Shown here piece by piece: positions 1-6,740 of a stretch of 9,777 nt of DNA. The position numbers were made by a program, and so were the translations under genes. Location: assembly GCA_029242295.1 (NCBI GenBank), contig JAQWUF010000020.1, positions 1-9,777 of the forward strand, given 5' to 3'. The notes under the pieces are model-generated. The model saw only the letters and a list, made by a program, of their open reading frames with translations, did no database searches and was not told the origin of the DNA. The first letter of the stretch is position 1. Each line of letters begins with the position of its first letter. This DNA comes from UBA2040 sp002332715 (GTDB lineage Bacteria > Bacteroidota > Bacteroidia > Flavobacteriales_D > Crocinitomicaceae).

Positions 1-1845
1 GCTGTAAACCCTGTTTTGCGTGAAGGGAATTCGGATCGACGTGCACCTCAAGCAGTAAAAAATTACGCCAAGAAAAATCCACACAGAATGGGTGCTTGGT
101 CGAGTGATTCAAAAACGCATGTTGCCACAATGAACGGTGGTGATTTCTTCGCGAATGAAAAATCGGTTACCATTCCTTCTGCGACAAACGTAAGCATCGT
201 TCATACTTCTTCGAACGGAACTAAAACAACTTTAAAAGACAATCTAGCTTTGTTGGATGGTGAAATTATCGATGCAACTGTCATGAACAAAAAGGCATTG
301 ATGACCTTTTTAGATCAACAAATCACGGATTCGAAAGAAAGAGGTGTTTTGTTCTCGCTTCATATGAAAGCAACAATGATGAAGGTTTCTGACCCCATCA
401 TCTTCGGAATGGCGATTGAAGTTTTCTTTAAAGATTTAATCGCAAAACACAAGAATACTTTAATCGAATTGGGCGTAGATTTCAGAAATGGCTTTGGCGA
501 CTTAATCGAAAAAATGAATGAACTGTCTGCCGATAAAAAAGCAGAATTGGAAGCTGATATCAAAATGGCTTTCGAAAATGGACCTGAGGTGGCGATGGTT
601 AATTCCGATTTAGGAATTACAAACCTTCATGTTCCTAGTGATGTAATTATTGATGCTTCTATGCCAGCAATGATTCGTACATCGGGTCAAATGTGGGACA
701 AAGAGGGCAAACAACAAGATACAAAAGCGGTGATTCCAGATTCTTCTTACGCTGGAATTTATCAAGCAACTATCGATTTTTGCAAACAACACGGAGCATT
801 CGATCCAACGACCATGGGAACGGTTCCCAATGTTGGTTTGATGGCACAAAAAGCGGAAGAATACGGTTCGCACGACAAAACTTTCGAAATGAAAGAGGCA
901 GGATCTGTGACTGTTGTTGATGCAAATGGAAACACTTTGATTTCACATAATGTAGAACAAGGTGATATTTGGAGAATGTGTCAAGCAAAAGACGCTCCGA
1001 TTCGCGATTGGGTGAAATTGGCGGTTACTCGTTCTCGATTATCAGGAATGCCAGCTATTTTCTGGCTGGATGAAAATAGAGCTCACGACGCTGAATTGAT
1101 CAAAAAGGTGAATTTATACTTAAAAGACCACGATACATCTGGATTGGAACTTTCGATTCTTTCTCCCTACAAAGCGACTCTCGCAACTTTAGAAAGAGTT
1201 TTGGCTGGAAAAGACACTATTTCAGTTTCTGGAAATGTACTTCGTGATTATTTGACCGACCTCTTCCCTATTTTGGAATTGGGTACGAGCGCAAAAATGT
1301 TGTCTATTGTTCCATTGATGAGCGGTGGTGGATTGTTTGAAACAGGCGCTGGAGGATCTGCTCCAAAGCACGTTGAACAATTTGTAAATGAAAACCACTT
1401 ACGTTGGGACAGTTTAGGTGAGTTTTTAGCTCTAGCGGCTTCTTTTGAGCACTTGAGCATAACAACGGGAAATACAAAAGCGAAAGTTCTTGCAACTACC
1501 TTGGACGAGGCGACAGATAAATTTTTAGATCAGGATAAATCACCATCGCGAAAAGTTGGTGAATTGGATAACCGTGGCAGTCATTTCTATTTGGCGATGT
1601 ACTGGGCAGAAGCCTTATCTAACCAAAATGAAGATGCTGAATTGAAAGGACAATTTGCTGTTATCGCTTCAGATTTAAAGAACAATGAAGCTGTGATTAT
1701 TGCTGAATTAAACGGCGTTCAAGGTCCTGCTGTGGATATGGAAGGTTATTATCATCCTAATGCACAAAAGGTAGCTGCAGCGATGCGACCAAGTGGAACT
1801 TTAAATGGGTTATTGAAGAAGTTGAGCGATAATATATTGGCTTAG
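1..1845 (+). CDS. icd: Monomeric NADP-dependent isocitrate dehydrogenase, 5'-truncated by the window edge
   Basis: Oxidatively decarboxylates isocitrate to 2-oxoglutarate in the TCA cycle, producing NADPH in the cytoplasm. The frame is open from base 1 (AVNPVLREGNSDRRAP), so the TTG at 16 is not the start. Against the Azotobacter vinelandii enzyme, recalled from memory, the reading aligns without gaps if window residue 1 equals residue 133. The isocitrate/metal residues then fall in place: N135, R139 and R145 at window residues 3, 7 and 13, K255 at 123, D350 at 218, Y420 at 288, and R547, D548 and D552 at 415, 416 and 420. The NADP contacts H589, R600 and R649 are at 457, 468 and 517. The 614 residues seen plus about 132 missing match the ~740-residue monomeric family, not the ~415-residue dimeric one. 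The C-terminus is intact. The gene converges on the thioredoxin-like gene with a 10-base gap and no obvious terminator between them. Confidence 0.97.
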   Translation, partial: AVNPVLREGNSDRRAPQAVKNYAKKNPHRMGAWSSDSKTHVATMNGGDFFANEKSVTIPSATNVSIVHTSSNGTKTTLKDNLALLDGEIIDATVMNKKALMTFLDQQITDSKERGVLFSLHMKATMMKVSDPIIFGMAIEVFFKDLIAKHKNTLIELGVDFRNGFGDLIEKMNELSADKKAELEADIKMAFENGPEVAMVNSDLGITNLHVPSDVIIDASMPAMIRTSGQMWDKEGKQQDTKAVIPDSSYAGIYQATIDFCKQHGAFDPTTMGTVPNVGLMAQKAEEYGSHDKTFEMKEAGSVTVVDANGNTLISHNVEQGDIWRMCQAKDAPIRDWVKLAVTRSRLSGMPAIFWLDENRAHDAELIKKVNLYLKDHDTSGLELSILSPYKATLATLERVLAGKDTISVSGNVLRDYLTDLFPILELGTSAKMLSIVPLMSGGGLFETGAGGSAPKHVEQFVNENHLRWDSLGEFLALAASFEHLSITTGNTKAKVLATTLDEATDKFLDQDKSPSRKVGELDNRGSHFYLAMYWAEALSNQNEDAELKGQFAVIASDLKNNEAVIIAELNGVQGPAVDMEGYYHPNAQKVAAAMRPSGTLNGLLKKLSDNILA

Positions 1846-1855
1846 TGGGTAGCTG

Positions 1856-2455
1856 TTAATCACGCCCCCAATTCTCAACTTTATCCTTCGCCACAACCCC
1901 AAATTGGTTGTTGGTCCAAAACTTGACGGCTTTTCCATTCTCTATCATAATGAAAGTGGGATAACTGGTCCCCGTAACATTTGTAAATTCTATGTCATTT
2001 TTCAATGGTTTGACATTGAATTTTCCATCTATAACTTTTTCATATTTTCCAATTGCCTCTTCGGCGAATAAACCAATTACATCAAATTCAATTTTGAGTT
2101 TTGGCTTCCGTTTTTTCATGATTTTCAGCTCTTCGATAGATTCCATACAATAACCACAACCTGGCAGAGCTAAAACCAAAAGCCCATTTCTCATCATTTG
2201 TGTTTTCTGGTTCTTTATGGAAATCGTTATTCCCTGATCCGAAAAATCGCCTTGATAAATAGTGTTCACGGCAAAATAGCCGATGAAAGGAGTGATTAAA
2301 AAGAAAAGACTCAAAGTGATTGCAATTCTCTTCTCGTTTTTAAAACGACGATGAACGAGAATGGCCAACAAGAGTCCAAATAGAATCACCAATACATACG
2401 GAATGATCTTACTCATCGTGTGTGACAATCCCCAATCCAATAAAAACGTTTCCAT
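1856..2455 (-). CDS. Membrane-anchored thioredoxin-like protein with CGYC active site
   Basis: A 199-residue protein. Two hydrophobic segments lie at about residues 17-35 and 44-67, joined by a basic loop (HRRFKNEKR). By the positive-inside rule that loop is cytoplasmic, which puts both termini and the whole C-terminal domain in the periplasm. The domain has a beta strand leading into C100-G-Y-C103 (LALPGCGYCMESIEEL) and a candidate cis-proline at P166 (TSYPTF), the layout of a thioredoxin fold. CGYC is the active-site sequence of E. coli DsbC, so disulfide isomerase, oxidase or reductase activity are all possible; the sequence does not decide. The two helices could also be a remnant of the larger DoxX/MauE-type membrane part found in some Bacteroidota thioredoxin fusions. 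The ATG at 2455 is the first start in the frame; no Shine-Dalgarno is seen. It is divergent from the cysteine-rich lipoprotein gene, a possible substrate. Confidence 0.85.
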   Translation of the reverse strand: METFLLDWGLSHTMSKIIPYVLVILFGLLLAILVHRRFKNEKRIAITLSLFFLITPFIGYFAVNTIYQGDFSDQGITISIKNQKTQMMRNGLLVLALPGCGYCMESIEELKIMKKRKPKLKIEFDVIGLFAEEAIGKYEKVIDGKFNVKPLKNDIEFTNVTGTSYPTFIMIENGKAVKFWTNNQFGVVAKDKVENWGRD

Positions 2456-2541
2456 TTAGCGATATTAAACAATAATATGAAGTTATAACAGTTTCACACT
2501 GCAAATATGTTCACTTTTAATAATTGTTTAACTTTAAACCA
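2456..2541. promoter_or_regulatory. Divergent intergenic region between thioredoxin-like and lipoprotein genes
   Basis: An 86-base AT-rich spacer that should carry promoters for both flanking genes. On the minus strand CATATTTG (2509-2502) differs by one base from the Bacteroidota -7 consensus TAnnTTTG and lies about 47 bases before the thioredoxin-like start; no convincing -33 element is seen. On the plus strand TAACTTTA (2529-2536) is a one-mismatch -7 candidate but sits very close to the lipoprotein ATG. A short inverted repeat, GTTTAA/TTAAAC (2526-2539), lies just upstream of that ATG and may be chance in such AT-rich DNA. These are weak calls by eye. Confidence 0.25.
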
Positions 2542-3948
2542 ATGAAATCAATCTTCACCATTTTATCGGTCTATATTCTATTGTTAATCATGGGTTCATG
2601 CGGGTCAATCATACCACAACAACCTAGTTTTACGGAAACCGACCTTCTCGAAGTGCCAGAAAGAATGGGTGCTATAAAGTTGCCAATTGAAATTGATTTA
2701 ACTCCCTATTTGGATTTGGTAGACAAGGAAATACCATCGAAATTTTGGGGAAAGGATGATCCGTGCGACGGTGTTGCTTATAGCTATTATTTCAAAAGAG
2801 ATCCCATTCAGTTTGAAGGCAATAAAAATACCATGGCCTACAACATCGATGGAGAATACAATATTCGAGCGAATTATTGTGCAAAATGCGCCGAAGCTTT
2901 TGGAAGTGGACCTTTTTGTCTAACGCCTCGAGTGTATGTCAGTTGTGGCGTTGGAGAACCTTTGCGAAGAATTCAAATAGGATTTGAGAGCAAGATTGCT
3001 TTGGAACCGAATTATATATTGAAGAGTAAAACTTCCTTGGTGAAAACGAAAATAATCGACCCATGTGAATTGTCTTTTATCAATTACGATGCTTCAAAAA
3101 TTATTGAAAAAGAGATAAGCGCCGCTTTGGTTGAAATGGAAGATGAAATAGATGAGCAAATCGCTTCGGTAGACATGAAATCGACCATTGCTGAAGTTTG
3201 GGATGCGCTTCAAGAGTCAATACCTGTTGAAGGAATGGGATATTTAAGCCTTCGCCCTCAGGAAATTGAAGTGGAACCTATCATGTTTAAAAAGCAAAAA
3301 GGATACGTAACGGTTAATCTTGTATTAAGTCCCATTTTTTCAACAGATTCTATTAGTTTAACAAAAAAAAGTCTACCTTTTATAACGAAGATAAAATCTA
3401 AAAAGGAATTCAGCCTTCCTCTACTTACGCTTGCTTCGTACGATAGCATCAATTCCATTTTGAGGCAGAACATGGAAAATTTGGTGATTCCTTACAAAAA
3501 GAAAAAAATCATAATCACTTCGGCAAAAGCACTTGGTCCAGTTGGTAGCAAATTGCTTTTTGAGGTGATTTTTACAGGAAGTAAAAAAGGTAAACTGTAT
3601 TTGATAGGAACTCCGACTTACGACCCCAATACACATGTAATTAGCTTTCCTGATTTAGAGTTCGACATCCGTTCACGCGATGCAATTTTGAAATCAGCGA
3701 AATGGCTTTTCGACAAAAAACTGACGACCCTTCTTCGAGAAAAAGCGCTGTATGATTTGACAGAACAATTAGAATTGGCACGAAAGGAAATTGAGACACA
3801 ATTGAATACTCCTATGGAAATATCGAAAGGTCAATTTGCTTATTTCAATGGAAAATTGACACATTTCAATATTTCAACCATAAATATTGGAACTTTAGGG
3901 ATACAGCTAATTGTGGATTTATCTGGAAACTTATCCATAAAGCTATAA
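2542..3948 (+). CDS. Cysteine-rich DUF4403-family lipoprotein
   Basis: A 468-residue predicted envelope lipoprotein. I start it at the ATG at 2542 rather than the in-frame TTG at 2524, because the ATG is followed at once by a signal peptide: K2, a hydrophobic stretch 4-17, and a lipobox-like IMGSC with lipidated C20. The mature part opens with the beta-rich pattern of DUF4403 (a variant of IKLPIEIDLTPYLDLVDKEI) and ends with a strand-rich tail (LGIQLIVDLSGNLSIKL), so it looks full length. Six further cysteines lie at about 75, 113, 116, 126, 135 and 175, including CAKC and VSCG, consistent with disulfides in an exported protein. The function of DUF4403 proteins is unknown to me, and the family call rests on remembered sequence pattern. 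The region around 196-216 is acidic and helical. The OmpA-like remnant follows in the same orientation; the gene encoding the CGYC protein is divergent upstream. Confidence 0.82.
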   Translation: MKSIFTILSVYILLLIMGSCGSIIPQQPSFTETDLLEVPERMGAIKLPIEIDLTPYLDLVDKEIPSKFWGKDDPCDGVAYSYYFKRDPIQFEGNKNTMAYNIDGEYNIRANYCAKCAEAFGSGPFCLTPRVYVSCGVGEPLRRIQIGFESKIALEPNYILKSKTSLVKTKIIDPCELSFINYDASKIIEKEISAALVEMEDEIDEQIASVDMKSTIAEVWDALQESIPVEGMGYLSLRPQEIEVEPIMFKKQKGYVTVNLVLSPIFSTDSISLTKKSLPFITKIKSKKEFSLPLLTLASYDSINSILRQNMENLVIPYKKKKIIITSAKALGPVGSKLLFEVIFTGSKKGKLYLIGTPTYDPNTHVISFPDLEFDIRSRDAILKSAKWLFDKKLTTLLREKALYDLTEQLELARKEIETQLNTPMEISKGQFAYFNGKLTHFNISTINIGTLGIQLIVDLSGNLSIKL

Positions 3949-4041
3949 TCTAAAACCAAAGAGGATTATCCTTCCGTTTGGTCGACCGATAGAAATATAA
4001 AAAACGCTTTATACCCAATTCCAATGAGAAAAGGGGACTAA

Positions 4042-4777
4042 GTAAGTTTTGTAATTTTTACCAAGAAAAAAAAGAATACCAGAATCAAGTTATATGTTGA
4101 GCTACTGCCTAATATTGTTGAAACAATAATAAATACAAGCGATAATAAAACATTGCTTGTAGATTTGACGGATAATTTTACAGTTAACAAAACGCGAATT
4201 GAAATACGAGATATAGAATCTGGAGACCTAGTAATTACTAGTATTCGACTTTTAGGAATGACCGATTTAGAAGGTGGATATAAGGCGAGTGATCTTTTTT
4301 TTGCTCCAAGTAAAAGTGGGACCTTAAAAATTCAATGCAGTCAGGATGAATACTTTTTCGTGGACAGGAATGAGGACGTCAATCCAAAAGACAATAAAAT
4401 AATTCAAATATACTTTCAGTGGCTCCTTAAAGGAAAATCGCTGCAATTGGAAGACATTGCCTTCAACACAAACTCTTCTGAGTTATTTGAATCTGCCGAG
4501 CCCGTCTTAATCCGATTACGAGAATTTCTTACATTAAATGCAGACATAAACGTTGAAATTCAAGGACACGTTTTTAAACAGGGAAAAACAACTGCAGATG
4601 GAATGGCGGTTTCCGAGGCACGTGCTAAACGGATAATGAATTATTTAATCAGCTACGAAATTGATCGTAAAAGACTGACAGCATTTGGCTAAGGGGGTTA
4701 ACAGAGCAGTCTTCAAGAATCCAACGCGAGCTGAAGAGGAAAGAGCCAATCGTCGAGTTGAAATATTAATACTATAA
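4042..4777 (+). pseudogene. Degraded OmpA-family outer-membrane protein remnant
   Basis: A continuous frame from 4042 to 4689 encodes a beta-rich region (from about TRIKLYVELLPN to FFVDRNEDVNPKDNK) and then an OmpA/MotB-like peptidoglycan-binding domain: LEDIAFNTNSSELFESAEP, EIQGHVFKQGK, SEARAKRIMNYL and DRKRLTAFG. It stops at TAA (4690-4692), where the family continues with a Tyr (GYG). The C-terminal tail resumes one frame over at 4700 (NRAVFKNPTRAEEERANRR then VEILIL) and ends at TAA 4775-4777. There is also a TAA at 4039-4041; before it the same frame back to 3949 reads SKTKEDYPSVWSTDRN, perhaps more remnant. No ATG, signal peptide or N-terminal half is present. The usual GHTD is GHVF, so the Asp expected to bind diaminopimelate is absent, while the SEARA Arg is kept. 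Two nonsense codons plus a frameshift argue for decay rather than one sequencing error. Confidence 0.75.
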
Positions 4778-4817
4778 AAAAATCCCTTATTACAACATCT
4801 GTCATAAAAAGGGATTT
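4778..4817 (-). terminator. Intrinsic terminator after frr
   Basis: Inverted repeat AAATCCCTT (4780-4788) and AAGGGATTT (4809-4817), a 9-bp stem with a 20-base loop. On the minus strand the stem is followed by a run of seven T, the expected U tract, 24 bases beyond the frr stop. It also lies directly after the OmpA remnant on the plus strand, where the downstream sequence is AT-rich but lacks a T run, so any plus-strand activity would be weaker. Confidence 0.65.
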
Positions 4818-4840
4818 ATAATATTTAGTTTCGATGACGT

Positions 4841-5404
4841 TTATATTGTCATGATATCCGTCTCTTTCAATTCAAACATATCATCAATTCTCTTTGTATA
4901 AGCATCGGTAATTTCTTGCACTCGCCCTTCAGCATCTTTTGTCATATCTTCTGAAAGTCCTTCGTTTTTCAAATCTTTAACCATATCCAGACTATCTTTT
5001 CGGTGATTTCTGACAGCTACTTTAATGTTTTCGCATTCTGCCTTAGCAATCTTAACCAAATCCTTTCTGCGCTCTTCCGTCAATGCTGGAACGCTAATGA
5101 TTAGCATCTCTCCATTATTCTGAGGAGCGAAACCTAAATTTGCATTAATTATTCCCGTTGCGATATCATTCAACAAAGGTTTTTCCCAAGGTTGAACAGT
5201 CAAAGTCCGAGCATCTAAAGTATTTACATTTGCCACTTGAGACAAAGGAGTTTGCGTTCCGTAATAATCTACTGTCACGCTACTCAACATGGATGGGGTA
5301 GCTTTACCAGCACGTATTTTCGATAAATCAAATTCTAACCTTTCCAACGACTTATCGTTAGCTGATTTGAATTCGTCATATATCATATTTAAATCTTCAA
5401 TCAT
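4841..5404 (-). CDS. frr: Ribosome recycling factor (RRF)
   Basis: With EF-G, RRF splits the post-termination ribosome so that the subunits, mRNA and deacylated tRNA can be reused. The 187-residue product is full length (E. coli 185). Domain I is the three-helix bundle, formed by the N-terminal helix with FDLSKIRAGKATPSML (25-40) and the C-terminal helices from about 107; domain II is the inserted beta region from about 42 to 104 (VDYYGTQTPL, NNGEMLIISVPALTEERR). R132, in VAVRNHRKD, matches the Arg132 known to be essential in E. coli. The ATG at 5404 gives the usual N-terminus; the Met at residue 7 is a less likely start. It is 27 bases downstream of pyrH on the same strand, the common pyrH-frr pair, and is followed by a terminator. 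Confidence 0.98.
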   Translation of the reverse strand: MIEDLNMIYDEFKSANDKSLERLEFDLSKIRAGKATPSMLSSVTVDYYGTQTPLSQVANVNTLDARTLTVQPWEKPLLNDIATGIINANLGFAPQNNGEMLIISVPALTEERRKDLVKIAKAECENIKVAVRNHRKDSLDMVKDLKNEGLSEDMTKDAEGRVQEITDAYTKRIDDMFELKETDIMTI

Positions 5405-5431
5405 AATAAAGTATTAATCTAAGTTCATGTA

Positions 5432-6139
5432 TTAATTGCGAACAATTGTGCCAATTTGTTCGCCGTTCAACAATTGTTTTAATCTTCCAGGTGTATCCAT
5501 GTCGAATACGATAATAGGTAAATCATTTTCTTTACACAAAGTGAACGCTGTCATATCCATTATCTTCAATCCTTTTCCGTAAGCGTCGTCATAGGTTATC
5601 ATGTCGTATTTTGTGGCTGTTGGATCTTTAAATGGATCTGCGGAATAAATCCCGTCAACTCTCGTTCCTTTCAATATTACATCCGCATTCACTTCTATGG
5701 CTCTCAACGCCGCTGCTGAATCCGTGGTGAAATATGGATTCCCTGTTCCAGCTCCAAAAATCACAACACGTCCTTTTTCAAGATGACGCATCGCTCTTCG
5801 TCTTACAAATGGTTCAGCGATTTCCTTCATTTCAATAGCAGATTGTAATCTAGTTTTCACACCAGTGGATTCCAATGCTGCTTGCAAGGCCATGCTATTA
5901 ATCATCGTTGCCAACATACCCATGTAATCACCATGGGTTCGATCCATCCCACCTTCTTCGGCTTGCACACCTCTAAAAATATTACCTCCACCAATAACAA
6001 TAGCAATTTCTACGCCAGATTCATGTACTTCTTTGATTTGTTCGGCATACGAACTCAAACGTTTATTATCAATTCCAAACTGTTTTTCACCCATCAGGGA
6101 TTCACCGCTTAGTTTTAGGAGAATTCTTTTGTATTTCAT
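5432..6139 (-). CDS. pyrH: UMP kinase
   Basis: Phosphorylates UMP to UDP with ATP, feeding UTP and CTP synthesis; bacterial PyrH is a cytoplasmic hexamer of the amino-acid kinase fold, unrelated to eukaryotic UMP/CMP kinase. The 235-residue product has KLSGES (9-14), GGGNIFRG (50-57), GAGTGNPYFTTDSAAALRA (129-147) and MDMTAFTLC (194-202), all standard for the family (E. coli 241). I place the start at the ATG at 6139, giving MKYKRILLKLSGES. The frame stays open to 6253, but the extra 38 residues do not resemble the family and would cross the promoter and the stop of the upstream regulator. Its 5' leader is short, and no Shine-Dalgarno is evident. Confidence 0.97.
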   Translation of the reverse strand: MKYKRILLKLSGESLMGEKQFGIDNKRLSSYAEQIKEVHESGVEIAIVIGGGNIFRGVQAEEGGMDRTHGDYMGMLATMINSMALQAALESTGVKTRLQSAIEMKEIAEPFVRRRAMRHLEKGRVVIFGAGTGNPYFTTDSAAALRAIEVNADVILKGTRVDGIYSADPFKDPTATKYDMITYDDAYGKGLKIMDMTAFTLCKENDLPIIVFDMDTPGRLKQLLNGEQIGTIVRN

Positions 6140-6161
6140 TATAGAGATGATGTTTTGCATG

Positions 6162-6169
6162 CAAATATA
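6162..6169 (-). promoter_or_regulatory. Candidate pyrH-frr promoter, -7 element
   Basis: On the minus strand TATATTTG matches the Bacteroidota -7 consensus TAnnTTTG exactly. It lies 22 bases upstream of the pyrH ATG, giving a short leader. The matching -33 TTTG/TTG element is not clear; only a T-rich stretch lies at about 6192-6198. This suggests pyrH-frr is transcribed separately from the ribosomal operon. Confidence 0.45.
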
Positions 6170-6231
6170 AATAAAGAGAATAGTTTGAAGCGAAAAAGTT
6201 GTAAACGTGTTTGAAGAATTGAGTGTTTTGT

Positions 6232-6568
6232 TTATTGGTAGGAACTGGTCCAACCTTTCAAGTCCGTCTTTCCTTGATAGTTGAGGCTTACTTTATAAAA
6301 ATTTGGAAAGAAATCTACCTTAATAATATCTACTTGCTTCATATTTTCAAGATGATTGTTAACACTTGACGGAGAAAGTTCAAGACATTTTGTGAGATCT
6401 ATGTTTTTGCACCACTCCTTTTCGTATAGAATTTCTAAAATTCTAACCCTTACTGGGCGAGAAAGTGCTCGACCGATGTTGGCGATTAGTTTTTCGTTTT
6501 CTGAGAATTGTTTTGTCTTTGAAGCTCTTATTTTTAGTTTAGTTTGGTTTGTAAAATTTCTTTTTCAT
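6232..6568 (-). pseudogene. ArsR-like winged-helix regulator, frameshifted just after its start codon
   Basis: Minus-strand codons 6564 to 6235 are open and end at TAA (6234-6232). They encode a small winged-helix DNA-binding domain: ALSRPVRVRILEILYE (34-49 of the repaired protein), NIDLTKCLELSPSSVNNHLE (56-75, scaffold and recognition helices), then MKQVDIIKV and a wing strand FFPNFYKVSLN. This is the pattern of ArsR/HTH_20-type repressors. No ATG, GTG or TTG starts this frame before the late Met76. An ATG at 6568-6566 is one base out of frame and would stop after nine codons. Removing one A from the A5 run directly after it (6565-6561) gives a clean 111-residue protein beginning MKRNFTNQTKLKIRASK. 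The gene is therefore broken, mis-sequenced, or started in an unusual way. The ArsR metal motif ELCVCDL is absent; the cysteines at 53 and 61 are not an obvious site. A candidate promoter lies upstream and pyrH begins 92 bases downstream. Confidence 0.68.
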
Positions 6569-6571
6569 AAT

Positions 6572-6649
6572 TAAGTTAAGCAAAAAATTCAATAATAAAG
6601 ATCAAAATTCCAAATATTTCGCACTCCTTATGACAGTCAATAAGTTAAG
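6572..6649. repeat. Pair of 9-base direct repeats flanking a regulator promoter
   Basis: TAAGTTAAG occurs at 6572-6580 and 6641-6649, one copy next to the regulator start codon and one just upstream of its candidate -33 element. Repeats bracketing a promoter can be operator sites, here perhaps for self-control by the winged-helix protein, but the sequence is AT-rich and could recur by chance. Confidence 0.3.
6611..6640 (-). promoter_or_regulatory. Candidate promoter of the winged-helix gene
   Basis: On the minus strand TTG (6640-6638, within TTGACTG), a 19-base spacer, and AATATTTG (6618-6611). This fits the Bacteroidota TTTG/TTG - about 19 - TAnnTTTG arrangement with one mismatch in the -7 element. 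It sits about 43 bases upstream of the regulator ATG and just past the tsf terminator, so the regulator is likely its own transcription unit. Confidence 0.4.
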
Positions 6650-6679
6650 TCACATTCTTGTGAAAAAACAAAACCTACC

Positions 6680-6717
6680 AAAAACAAAAAACCGTCTAGA
6701 AAAATCCTAGACGGTTT
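6680..6717 (-). terminator. Strong intrinsic terminator after tsf
   Basis: A perfect 11-bp stem, AAACCGTCTAG (6689-6699) with CTAGACGGTTT (6707-6717), and a 7-base loop. On the minus strand it is followed by a T-rich tract (about TTTGTTTTT after the stem). It begins 23 bases past the tsf stop, closing the rplM-rpsI-rpsB-tsf unit and separating it from the downstream regulator and pyrH. Confidence 0.9.
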
Positions 6718-6740
6718 CGAAAAACTATTTAGTCAATCGC

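Noticed and set aside
2524..2541. TTG start for the DUF4403 lipoprotein six codons upstream
   Set aside because: The ATG at 2542 places the signal peptide and lipobox cysteine at normal positions (C20), so the extra MFNFKP is not needed.
4153..4692. A complete 179-residue OmpA-like protein from a TTG at 4153
   Set aside because: The frame is open well before the TTG, no signal peptide is present, and the domain is cut before its conserved C-terminal tail, which continues in another frame.
6140..6253. A 38-residue N-terminal extension of PyrH from an upstream ATG at 6253
   Set aside because: The residues do not resemble UMP kinase, the extension overlaps the stop of the winged-helix gene and a TAnnTTTG element, and the ATG at 6139 gives the standard N-terminus.
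6555..6568. Programmed -1 frameshift (dnaX-like AAAAAG) to express the winged-helix gene
   Set aside because: The winged-helix frame needs a +1 (or -2) shift relative to the ATG, not -1, and the run follows only one or two codons after initiation. A homopolymer indel is simpler.
6356..6574. Plus-strand open frame of 72 codons opposite the winged-helix gene
   Set aside because: It is antisense to a recognisable DNA-binding domain and its translation (rich in Phe and Ser) has no recognisable motif; it is a shadow.
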